64,000 nt of DNA from Amblyornis subalaris (lineage: Eukaryota > Chordata > Aves > Passeriformes > Ptilonorhynchidae), in contig JACAXG010000050.1 in the NCBI GenBank assembly GCA_018881555.1, positions 2,294,001 to 2,358,000 of the forward strand, given 5' to 3'. This document shows, piece by piece, positions 28,501 to 40,180 of the stretch. A model generated the notes under the pieces. That model did no database searches. It saw nothing but the letters and a program-made list of their open reading frames with translations, and was not told where the DNA came from. Each line of letters begins with the position of its first letter. The stretch's first letter is position 1. A program made the translations under genes and the position numbers.

Positions 28501-31349
28501 AGCCTCTGTAATCTTGCTAATGATTTGAGACAGGCCNGATCATGTCCTCACAAAGTTCAAGACTATGATTTGGAACTAGGAGTCAAGGTTTGATCTAAAG
28601 CTAACATAAGGATGAATTAGCTTATTTTGGATTAATGAAGTATTAGGGCAATTCCTGTTTCGTTCAAGCCCAATTGAAGACCAGGTAGAAGATTAATGCA
28701 TCTTTACCTCTGAGCAGTCTTAGCCTTATAAAACCAGAATTGGTTCAGGCTGGTCAGCTGAAGTGTCGGAAGTATCCTGAGGAGATGTGCTGTAATGANT
28801 AATTTTTCCTCTCTCCAGAAAATATGAAAAGCCAAATCTTTCTAGTGCTGCCAGTCAGTGTGAACATCCCCTGTCTTTTATAATAAAAACTCATCTTTGT
28901 TACAGTAGCAAAAATCAAACCAAAGGAAGATTCACCAGCTCCAGCCCAGGCAAAATGCTCTACCTTCAGTGAAGGGTTTCATGGGTTNTGTGTTACAAGC
29001 TTTGAACAAAATCCCATTTCACACAAATGAGCTCTTTTACTTTCAGAAAAAGATAGTCCTCTATGGATGCTTTCAATCAGAGCTTTTAAACTCCCAAAGT
29101 CCCTATTTCATGGATATTTTCTCCCTTAGCAACTGCTGTGCTGAGCTACCCACCGCGTGCCTACTGTAATTGTAGGAGGGATCATTGGAAGTGGCATATT
29201 TTTGAAGTTAAGTAAGAGCAAGAGAGATGCTAAAGATTTTTGTGAATTAGATAAGGAATACAAAATGGAAGATCCTATCAATGAGATGAAGGAAAACTGC
29301 AGATATGAAACATGTAAGTCTCTGTGTTCTGTCTAGTAATTCAACCTTAACACACATGAATGTAAATTTTAATGAAAAATTAATTTAACAAAAAATTTTA
29401 AATGAAATTTTGAAGGCATTTTTTATAAAGCATGTAGATAAACCTTTGCTCTGCTAGAAGATTTCACTGGACTTCCAGAATAAACTAAATCGGTGCACTG
29501 GCTTACTCCTAATTGTGGTGTATAGCAACCAACTGTTTATAGATGCCAGACCAAGGATGTTGGGGGGTTTCAGAGCTCTGAAAAGTAAAGCTAGAACACC
29601 ATATTATCTTCATGTTGCCTCTGCCTGAAGTACAAATGAAAAATGTGTCTTTTTCCACTGCAAACTNAAAACATTTAATGCTGCTCTTTTAATATTGTCT
29701 AATCTGACCTGTGTTCCAACAGCCTCTGCAATTCCCCTAGATGTAACACCCCTAAAACACAGCAGCAGTCTTCAGTCAAATGTGTGGTTTCTAAAGTGCT
29801 AATTCTGATTGTTGTTTAAAGACATATCACTCCATTAACGTATCATAACTGCTTGTTAGACATGCTGGTTTATATGCTAAAATAAATAGAAAGAATGCCA
29901 TTTTGCTTTATTTAATTACCTTCCCCTCAAGGAGTGGCAGACACTTCAAACTCATGGCATTGTGCATCCATTGGAAACCTTTACACAAGGATGGCAACAG
30001 TATATGTGGTCCCTCCTTATTTGCATTTAATGTAATTGTATTAAAAGATTGCTGTAGCAAGATTTTATTCAACAAAAGCAAANGAAAAAATAAAGGAACA
30101 CATTGAACACAAGTATTTACTATTGTTTTGTTACTACTTTATTGTGCAGTGCACAGTTCAACTTAATTTTGGAGATTTTAATTTCATGAGGGAGAATGTA
30201 AAAGCTTCCTTATTTCCTCAGATTGTTACTGCTAGAATAAACAAGAAGGAGAGAGGTCTTGCAGCAATCATTCTTGACAGCAGTGCACTGTAAAAATGAT
30301 AATAATATTTAGAAACTGGTAGTGGCAATATCATTTTCATACTTTACAACAGGAACACCACAAATACATCTGCCTCTGTTAACAGCAATACTAGTGAACT
30401 GAAGCAAGTGACTGAAGCATAGCATTCTGAAAATCACTGAAGTGCATTAAATTCAGTTCTATTTTGCTTCAAATTATTTTTTCTCTATCAAATATATTTT
30501 TCCATTTTTTAAAGGGGTAACCCAGCAGTTTAGTTAATTTTATTTTCCTTTTTAGTTGCAGAACTTGCTCTTGCAGACTGCACTGCCTAACCCAATATCG
30601 TCAGCAAATTATCTCATGTACATCTTGAGCAGTTCTGCATATTTCAGCACAAGTTTTCTTTGAAAAGATGACTTACGTAGATCCATCTGCAAGAAGCAGC
30701 TCATTTGGGGAGTTTGGCTTTAACAGACACTTAAATGTGTATTGCAAAATAGAGGCAGACTCTGAACCCGAAGTAATTTCCTTTTTGAATGCTGCTAGAT
30801 GATTGTTATTGAGGAGAGAAGGAAGGAGGGGTAAAGCATGCCTNGAAAACATTATTGCTGGTCACTAGTCTGAACTGCTTTGACAAGAATTGTTCACTCA
30901 CTTGAGCAGATATTTTTCTCCCAAGTATTCCAGAGATCATACAGATTTAAAGCACTTTCAGATCAAGTTTTTGGCTCTGTTTAGCCATCTCCATTTTTTC
31001 AATGTAACACTCAGACCACTACAGAGACCACANATAATTATTATTCATAGTTTTGAGTAGTTGAAGAGTTAGTACTTAAAAGATTTAATTTGTTATGTGA
31101 ACTGCCTGCTGTTCTTTGCCTCTGTAGCAACCATTGTGTTTTCAGTCCAGAATATTCAGAAATCGTGAACTATGTCTGATGTTTGATGACATTAATTTGA
31201 TTTTCATGACAGCTGGGTTTTTTTTTGCGGGAGCAGCTTCGACTGTGGTGGAGTTCCTTTCCTTTTTTTTTTTTGTTTCTAAAAAAGGCAGATAAGATTT
31301 TCACAAAATCACTTGCTTTGGTGATTTGGAGTTTGAGTAAACTTTNTTA

Positions 31350-31497
31350 AACTTTGCACTGCCAGCGGTGCAGGTGGCATCTCCGCACAGCAGAGTGGAG
31401 GGGCAGAATCACCTCCCTCAACCTGCTGGACACACTTCTCTTGCTGCAGCCCAGGATCTGGTTAGCATTCTATTGCTGTAGTCACTACAAACAGTTG
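31350..31497 (-). mobile_element. CR1 LINE fragment, internal (3' end missing)
   Basis: The words 'gcagaatcacctccctcaac', 'ctgctggacacacttctctt' and 'gctgcagcccaggatctgg' match the antisense of an internal CR1 ORF2 segment. The usual CR1 3' tail is absent, so the fragment lost its end after insertion or was broken by rearrangement. It is on the minus strand, like the other three CR1 copies in this window. Confidence 0.82.
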
Positions 31498-32976
31498 GAT
31501 ATTACTATATTAGCAATTGCTTCTGGACTTCATTTGTTCCCATTTGAATGCCAGAATAAATACCCAGAGATCCCAAATAACTGCAGGAGTGAAACTCCGA
31601 ACATTTATCNTGCCCATGGCCATGGCAGACCGTGCCAAGCCAAGGATACTGTGTGGCTTCACCCCACTTTTGGCTCGACCACATGGGTGCACAACACAGA
31701 TACGGGGCTGTTCCTGGGAAAGGATAGAAATAAGCATTCCTGCTTCCCTGCCTTCCCTCCACCACAAACAGCCCAGCAGTCGTCTGAGTAGCAGGGACTT
31801 GTCATGCCTGTCTTCTTCAATAACAAAATTAAAATCTTGATCTCCATTAAAGAAGTTTTTTTTTAACATTTTTGCTAGGCTGTAACAAGCATTTCAACTG
31901 TTCATTTGTGTTAATGTTGCAAGATAGGGTATAACCTGTAGACTAACTAATTAAATGCTCTTTGATTTTGAGTGAAGTGTTTGGTACAGTCTAGACAACA
32001 GAGTCTAATTAGCGCTGGATGTTTAATGGAACTAAAGACCCGTGAAAAGCAAAAGGTGCTGAAATAAAAAGTCAGTGAGAGAGATGTGAAAATAAATGAG
32101 AGTGAAATAAGGAAAACGAAATAACCCTTTGCTGTGCTAGAAATACCATTCCCTCAGAAAAAAAACCCCTATATTAATTATGAAAATTCAAAAAAATCTC
32201 ATCAACTCCAATGTCCAGCTGTTTAGATAACATAATGGAAAGCTATCCAAAACACATTATGTCAGCAAGCAACAAATTAAGGCATTTCACACTATCTCAC
32301 TGCATTTCATTTCTTCCAGGCAACAAATTCACCCCAGTATTTTTACAATAGAATAAAAACTCTGTGTGTATTGCTTTGTGAGCTATGATTCACAGCCTCT
32401 CAGCAGGAAATTGAATGTTTGCCTTAGCAGCACCTTCTTCTGTCTGTAAATGTAGCCAATTTGTGGTTTTCCTTAGCTGAGAAAAATGTGGATGCAACTT
32501 CCTACCAGTNCATAGTTAAGTCGCTACATTTAAAAAAAAAAAAAACCAACAACTCAATAGATTGGTCTACTATGTAGTTTTAAACCAATAAATTTTTATT
32601 CAATGCATGTGTTCTCTGTAAGAAGGGATTAAGCTGAGTGGTTTAGGAAAAACAAAGCTAGATTGCACCCCCAGATCTGCACTAATTCCTTGGTACTGTC
32701 ATCTGCTGAAGACCTGGGAGCAAGCTGTACCAAATCAGAGCTAAAAGCTTTGGCNCATTTGGTTTTTCAGCACCTCCTGTTCCCAGGCACCACCTTGTTT
32801 TGCAAAGGGGAGTTAGTTTTCGTTTCAGGTTTGCTGGCACACTTCGTTTTCTTCTCTTTTCTTTTAGGGCTTTCCAGTGTATTTTCAGNTTATTTATTCT
32901 GAAGGAAAGAAAGAAACAATGAAGTCAGGAGGCCAGTAATATATTGTATGTTTGCACTACCAACACTAGGGTGATT

Positions 32977-33044
32977 TTAAAAAAAAACAACAAAAGAAAA
33001 ACCCCGCAAACCAAAACACAAACAAACCAAACCAAAACAAACAC
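32977..33044 (+). repeat. A-rich low-complexity sequence with CAAAC/CCAAA units
   Basis: This stretch is almost free of T and G on the plus strand, built from irregular AAAC, CAAAC and CCAAA units. Avian genomes contain many such degenerate A/C-rich patches. No gene evidence. Confidence 0.8.
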
Positions 33045-34237
33045 CCAGAGCAACTGCAGTACAAAAGCAGATGCCTTAATCCTGCAGCAGCATGTCAATG
33101 AATTTATAATCCAGCCCTTGCTTTATAAGAAATAACATTTGGCTAATGATGTACATCGTCCCTGCCTGGTGGACGCAGTAGGACAAGGATCCCTCCAAGG
33201 GCAAAGCTTCCTGAGGAGGGACATGTGCCCTGTGCTCGCTGACAGACTGCTGGGGAGCAGAGCTGTGCTGTGGGTCAGTGCAGAGCGGAAGTGGCACCTG
33301 GCCCCTGTCAGACATGAAGAACAGTAGTCTGAGCAGCTCAGACTCTGTTTAGCTGTCATGGGGCAGGAATAAAAATGGCTCAGTGGTTCTGGAANCCTCG
33401 TCCTGCCTCTGAGCTCTGTGGCTTTTCCTCACGCCTCACCGCCCACATACTGTGTCAGACAGTGTTTGCCTTCTTCACACAGCCACTTCCTTCTCTTCAA
33501 AACACAGGAACCAGGACAAAGCATTCTCCAGAATACTCCCTGGAGGAGGCCCCAGTAACTCCTGGCCAATGTTGTTGGGCAGGGCTGGCTCGTGGTCTCC
33601 AGGATAAACTTTGATAAACTTGGTAGAGATTAGCAGATGCTTGGTGGGCATCACAGAGCAGAACAGGAGCACAAGAGCTGTTTTTCTTCTCGTTAAAAAT
33701 AAACGATATTAAATAAATTTTAAAAATATGTGTTCCAGCAATACATCAATGCACTTCATCTACATATTGGAGTTCATCCCAGGGGACCAGAATCAACCTA
33801 ATCCAAAGCAACCTTCCTGACTTGGGTATAGCCTGAAAGTCAGATATTTAACACAGAGTGTTTCTCACTGCAANTATCTTTCTATCTTTCTATCACTGTT
33901 TTCTAATGCAGCTGTAGCCACATTCTCAGACGATGGGTTAAATGCTTTCACCTTCTCTACTTGTCAGTCTTGAAGCTACTGCTATTGCTGAGAAAAGGAA
34001 AGAACTGACTCAGCAGTCACAGCAGCAGGGTTTCATATAGATCAGCACAGCACACAAGGTGGCACCATATGTTCCTGCCCTTCAGCATCTAACAAATATC
34101 AATTAATTCCAGCAGGCACCAACACAGAAGCAAATACTAATTAGAGATTTGGAGAAAGTGGTGGTATTAGCAGTCTAAATATTGGGGGAAATTCATGCTA
34201 TGCTTAGAGGCACTTGGAGGAGGACAAACTGAAGGTC

Positions 34238-34253
34238 ATTTGCATATTTGCAT
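34238..34253 (+). promoter_or_regulatory. Tandem pair of perfect octamer motifs
   Basis: ATTTGCAT occurs twice with no spacer. ATTTGCAT/ATGCAAAT is the classical POU-domain (Oct) binding octamer. Two abutting perfect copies outside any microsatellite are unusual by chance, though the flanking AT-rich composition raises the odds. It lies in intergenic DNA about 17 kb downstream of the STXBP5 3' end and 15 kb upstream of SAMD5. Function is not shown. Confidence 0.3.
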
Positions 34254-34978
34254 TTAAAAAGCTGTGATAGCAGCCAGCCACCCCCCACTCCTCACAACAT
34301 GCTAAGCCAGAGTTAGCTTGGTCAGAGGAGATTTGGAGAACAGNCTTAGAAGCTCATATTGGGTACAATGAAGAACAGGCTCTTGTATGAGTGGCTAAAA
34401 GGAAGAAAATACTGAGCTAAAAAAAAATTACCTTCACTCTGGAGCTTTGTGAATGTCACAGAGCAACTTGGTGCTACTTACCCATAACTAATAGAGTAAC
34501 AAACAATCATTTCTTCGAATCTATGCAATTTCAATTATTTTGGGGGATCCATCCCTAGTTACATACAATAAATTTTAGCTCGAATTTACTGTGGTCTTTA
34601 TAAGGCATTTATTCTCTGAGGTTCTGTGGTGACAAGGAAGAGGGGGCTTAAGAGCTTTTATATTCCCTGGATAGTGACAAAGCAGAGATATATCTTATTT
34701 TCTTTTTTCAATGGGATATTTGTTATATCTACTAACAAAATCTGCTGTTTTCTTTGAAGTCTTTTAAGTACTGCGACTTGATGACAGGGCTCTACTGCCA
34801 ACACGAGAGTGAAAGTTGCAGGTAGGNGCTCTGTTTCAGTGAGCCCCAGCAGTGGATGGAAACACTATAAGATCAAAATTCAGCCTTAAGAGGTTGTNTA
34901 CCCAAGCTCTTTCAAAGATTCCAGTCCAGAGAATTAGAATATTAGCAGCAGTGGCATAGTCTTTAATCTGGGAACTTG

Positions 34979-35042
34979 ATAAAAAAAATAAAAACCAACC
35001 AAAAAATCCCACCAAAACCAACCAAAAGAATCAAACCCAACA
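34979..35042 (+). repeat. A-rich low-complexity sequence with CCAA units
   Basis: A run of A is followed by irregular AACC/CCAAAA units on the plus strand. It resembles the patches at 32977 and 53971 and may be a decayed retroposon tail or simple sequence. Confidence 0.75.
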
Positions 35043-38000
35043 CAGATCTATATTTTGAAAGGCAGAAAGAGGGAGAAGGGTCAGAGTTCCCAAAGCCATG
35101 GAAAAGTAGCTTTCATAACACTGACTACAACTTAACAGTGCCATTGACTCTTGTGAAATTCCACCCCATCACCTAGAACCCGTCAGACTATTTCTATTGC
35201 AATGTATGCTGGCAACCATAACTATTTGCACAGAAAAAAACAGAGTAAGGAATAATTACTGACTTTCCAGGTGTATTTTCATAGAGTTTAGAGGTTTTCT
35301 TTTCCTCCAGTGCCAGTGTAAATGAAGTCTCTGGAGATCAACATCACAAGTATTTCTTTTGGAGCAGAGGAAAATCATAGCACTGGTGGCTTGCCCTTGT
35401 CCATCAACTATTCTTTGTTTTGCAAGGTAGGTTAGTGCAGTCCTTGGTTTTTCTGTTTTGTTTTAGCTTCAATCTCTTTTCTCTAGAAACTTTGTTAATG
35501 CTGGAGGTGAAATGACAAAGAGCTAATTCAAGCTTAGAAGATGGGAAATGTGAAAAACTTGACTCCAAGGCTGGTTTTCATGACTAAGTAGAAACAACAA
35601 GAGCAACAAGACTACTGCAAGGTCTGCATGTCATCTGCTATTCACGTGGATTAGTGCTGCAAATGAAGAAATTAAATGGATGGAGCTCAGAAANGTACCC
35701 TGGAACACTGTTCATGTAATTTTTTGAAATGAAACTCCTCAAACTTGAATTAATATCTGGTGTTGGGCGTTTCTGAAGCCACAGCTGTTTCTTTATGAGG
35801 AGGGAGGCAAGGGAAGGGAGACTTCAGTGTTGCTGTTTGTGCTTAACTCCCCACAGCAATACCAGATCTCCAAAACGAAATCACAGCCCCAAAGTATGGC
35901 CTTTTCACTGTCCCTCAGTTCACATAGCTTTGAAGACTGTGAGTGGCACAAGGTCACTCAAACTCTAAAAGCATACAAAAAGCCCATTAAATGCTTACAA
36001 GAGTGAAAGCACTGAGGTTTGGGAGGGAAACTTTTGCACCAAGGGCATTCATAAGAACACACCACCTCCTAATCCTGAAAAACTGAAGGCTATTTGAGAC
36101 ACAGCTTCAGGATAGTGGTTAGACAAAAATGCAGACAAAATATCAAAACAAATAGTCATTATATCCATAATTGACTATAGTTTCCAGTGGCTTTTTTCTT
36201 TCCTCTCTCCTTGCCTTTCTCAGCCTAGTGGCTTCTTGAAGAATTTACTTATCAAATCATCTACCTTAAAGGCAGATATGGCCTGACTTTGTTCCATTGT
36301 CACCATCAGCAGGTTTCCTATTCACTCTAACAGCCCAGCACTGACTTTCTTCTACCTNAGGTCTTTCCTTTAATCCAAGGACTCTAAAATTCCCTGCACT
36401 AAGCTTTGCTGGACTTTTGAAAGAGCAGGTAACATTCAGGTAATTTATTGACCCCAACCATAATGTTTGAAAGAAAAGACAGTACTCAGAGGATGGCCAG
36501 AGCCTGTTATACATTCCTAAGATCATTNTATTCATGACCTAGACCAAAGAAAAATCTGAATCCTTATAGGAATGTTAAGTGCATAGACTTAGAGGTATCT
36601 GAGAAGTTCTGTGTGTCATATGAAAAAAACAACCCAAACTAGAAGACAGTAATGAATGTTAACCATGCAGTACAAACCACTAAGTAACCCTTGCACTCAT
36701 ATGTTTTGTTGTTCTAAAGACCAAAAAAATTGGGCTTTCAATTCACAGTGCAAACCTCATTGGGAATTTTTAAAAATCCTAGCCTATAAGCCTGGCTTCC
36801 AGGTATGTTTCATCCTTGGTGGAAGACAATGGAGAAGCTTGAACTGTCGAAAGACTCTTAAGCAATGAGCAAAAAATATTCATTTCTGTGGGTATCCTGC
36901 TCTAAGGAAGGTGAAATTCAATAGTACAAAGTAAACGGTTCAGGTTTGTTTGTTTTTTTCTGAAAAGACTCATCATTTGTGATAGAAACACTAAAATGCT
37001 TAATCCTAATAAAACATGACTCTATGATATTTGGTAAATATGTGATATGGAAAGAAAATACATTAGTGCTTTACTTGTCCATCAAAATTCTTAAGATACT
37101 CTTCAGGCTTTGAAAGAGTCTCAGGGGAGAGTTTGGTAGAAAGGAGGGTGATGCTTTTGTGATCCAACTGACAGCTGGAAAGGCAGCAGCAATTTTCCTG
37201 TTGAATTCAGGCTGCTGTATAATAAACACTGTTTTAAATCGAAATCTTGATATATGAATGTAAATTGTTTGCAACAAGAAAAGCACTGCTGACCAAAGGA
37301 CACATGCTAAGCAGTGTCGGATTATCAAAACAATCTCACCCCAGTCCTTCTGTCTTTAGCAATTCTATATCTAACAACAAGGCAAAGGAAAGGTTTGATT
37401 CATCTTATTTCANGAAGAAGTTGTAATTTGTGTCTGCAGAGTCCAACGGAATTTGGAATTGGGATTTGTAGCTGGATCAGAAGAATGGACACTCAGCTCT
37501 GTACAGTGGCACTGGGGGAATGGCCACGTTTTTTTTTTCCTGGTCAGCTGGTACAGGAGTTTGAGGTTTGTAGCTCACTACAAAATGGCACTGAGATGAC
37601 CAAAACATTTGCCATATTCAGAGATAAATACAAAAGCCAATTTTTTGACCTCTTGTCTGGAGAAAGAGGTAAATGCAGCTTTTCCACACAGTAGTTCTGG
37701 GAGGTGCTGGGACTTTAATCACCTGTGTAAGGACCTCAATCAATAAATTGCAAGACAAAGGCAAATAGGGACAAAAAACCAAACAACCATCTAGCAGAGA
37801 AAGCACTTCTGAGGCTGCACTCAAGGTGCTTTTACAACATAAATAACAAAAGCAATTTTACAGCTTGGTGACTTAAATGACATAGCTGTATGGAGCAATT
37901 ATTAAAGTGGACAAAAAGCAGATTTTCCCACGGGGGTCAGCTTACACCCATCCCTGGGGCTGTGCAAAGTTGTGGAGTGGAGGAGGGGACAGAGCATTTT

Positions 38001-38439
38001 ATACCTGGCAGCAGGGTCTGGTAAAAGGAGGGCTCCTGATCTTCAGAGTGAGCCTTAACCCCTCTTCACGATCTTTAAAGCTAGAGAACACTGAGGGAAT
38101 TGGTGAAAATCAAATAATTTGCTAAACCTTGTCTATTCAATTCAGCAAATGCTTATCAAGGTTTGTTTATTTTCAGGCAGAAAATTATTGGTTCAGGAGG
38201 ATTAGCTGGGGCTGGGAAGTCAGTGCCAGACTATGGAACCGGAGACAAAACCTGAATATAGCAGGATCTGAAGAAAGTCAGATGGGCAGAAACTACAAAA
38301 GAATGACAGGGCAGTAGAGTAGAGGGAGCAGATTGCCCTAGAGAAAAGGGCAAAGCCTGTCAAGGATACAGATGCTGGGAAATTTGGGACAATCAGCAAA
38401 GCAGGGCTTATAGGATCCTATCTGGACCTTCTAGGCTTC

Positions 38440-38660
38440 TAGCACAAAGGGTTGATGGCATGGCTGAGAGGTGTGAAGTGCTCCTGGGCAAAAGGAGCAG
38501 CAGGACAGGAGTGATGGGAACCAACCACTGCTCTGGCAGGGGTCTGCAGTCCCCAGCAGTCCCCAGAGGGCAGCCCAGGACAGGGGGGTGGCTGGGGGGC
38601 GGTGACGGGGATGGACACCGGCTGATAACCTGGTGTGTGGGAACAGCAGCAAGGNGAAAA
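38440..38660. other. GC-richer intergenic patch with G-runs and a CTCF-like word
   Basis: A local GC-rich patch in AT-rich intergenic DNA. It holds a two-copy 10-mer (CAGTCCCCAG), a word at 38560-38573 fitting 12 of 14 positions of the CTCF core (ending AGAGGGCAG), and G-runs at 38583-38610 (six, two, six, two and four Gs) compatible with a G-quadruplex. No coding exon is recognised on either strand. Confidence 0.3.
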
Positions 38661-39949
38661 AGATCAGCATTGCAACCAGAGTTGCTCTTACAACACTCGT
38701 GTAAAGAAAAGCTATTTTGTCTAAAGTGGCTCACATTTGCACTTTTCAAACTAGGAATGCAATCTGTTCTGACCTGTTTGCCATGTTTTAGGTTAGCATA
38801 AAAATGTATAAATCTTATATGCAAAAAAGATAAGGATAAATTAGCATAATTTAACACCTAAAATACANCTTTCTATCATAGCTCTCTGTATTTCTGTTCA
38901 AGATTTGAAAGGGAAAAAAATCCCTTCTTTGTTTTAAGCCNGTTTATTTTCCCTCAAAGGATTTCCTTCAGAATCAGCTGTGCTGACCCATCTGCCCACA
39001 GATCTCTGTAGCCTGAAATGGATTAGTTTTCCACGTGTCATTATGNCAGCATTTACTAAATTTCCTAGAGATTTTTAAAAGCAGAGAAAAAGGAAATGGC
39101 AAGTAGAAAACCTCCAAGCTCTTATCCTGGATTAAGAGATACTGGGGGAAGTTTGATGGAAAATGGACAGCAGACACAGCTGCTCTATCAACGTGGGTTT
39201 TTCCTTCCTTGGTTTTCAATTCGGTACAAACTTTGTTAAATTTTAGTTACTGTTGGTTCTATTTGTGAAGGTCCAAGCTGCAGCTGTATATACTCCTAAC
39301 AGCTGAATGAGCAATTATAAGTAAAATAAATAGTACACAAGCTTGGGAATGGCAACCAGGTCATAGGAATAGAAATTAACAAGAAGGACTGCAAACCCTT
39401 CAGCCTGGCACAANACTTCTCTGATGAGTGTGACAAGAAGGTTCATACAACCAACNCATTCAACTCTTGGCTTACATGAAGACATGAAGACTTGGCTTAC
39501 AAATAAAAAGTGCAAAGCAGCTGTATGAGAGCTCACATACCACTATGGGTTGACAAATTACCCTGGGGGAAACTACATTTTTCAGGCTTGGTCCTACCAG
39601 GGGTGTAGGCTCCAGCACAGAGTACAGCATTTATACCACCATGCCACAGAGATCTTGCTCTGAAACTCAGGGAAGGCATTAATTAAAACATAAAATGCCT
39701 GTACAGTAATTTTCCCAGGGTCACAAACAATTGCTTTGCTTGACATGAAGACTTAATGTAATGACTCAAATCCAGAGAAACAAAAGAAGTGGAGGCTACA
39801 AAGCATGAGTGTTGGAATCTGTCTCTGAAAAAAGTTTGCGATTTTGTTTTTGCTTTTCAGCAATGGCCTTTGATTAATTCAATGCAGTTTTTTACGGTTT
39901 TTTTTTCTTTGCTTATAATGGCAGTAATTATACTGCAACAGGGAGGAAA

Positions 39950-40180
39950 ACCAGACAGGTGTGGCATGGGCTGTGATGTCCTTGACTGGTGGGGGAGGAG
40001 CCGGGCCAAACTGGCATTGGCCCTGCCATCCCCACCTGAGTGGGGTCCAGCCCTTCTGCCCCACACCCCTCCTCCATGCCTGCTCTTCTCCTCCAGGGAC
40101 NGAGATGGAGCATCTCAGCCACACCAAACCATCTTGTATCACCACCTGAAGCTGGCTCCNTCACTGCCTGGCTCCCAGTG
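39950..40180. other. GC-richer intergenic patch
   Basis: This stretch is markedly more C/G-rich than its neighbours, with pyrimidine-rich words (cccacacccctcctcc). Several overlapping short frames exist on both strands, which is expected from the composition; none resembles a known protein. No promoter-like CpG density is seen. Confidence 0.35.

Noticed and set aside
31354..31869. Overlapping frames of 86-145 codons on both strands
   Set aside because: They begin in or overlap a CR1 fragment, contain ambiguous bases and have no consistent coding character.
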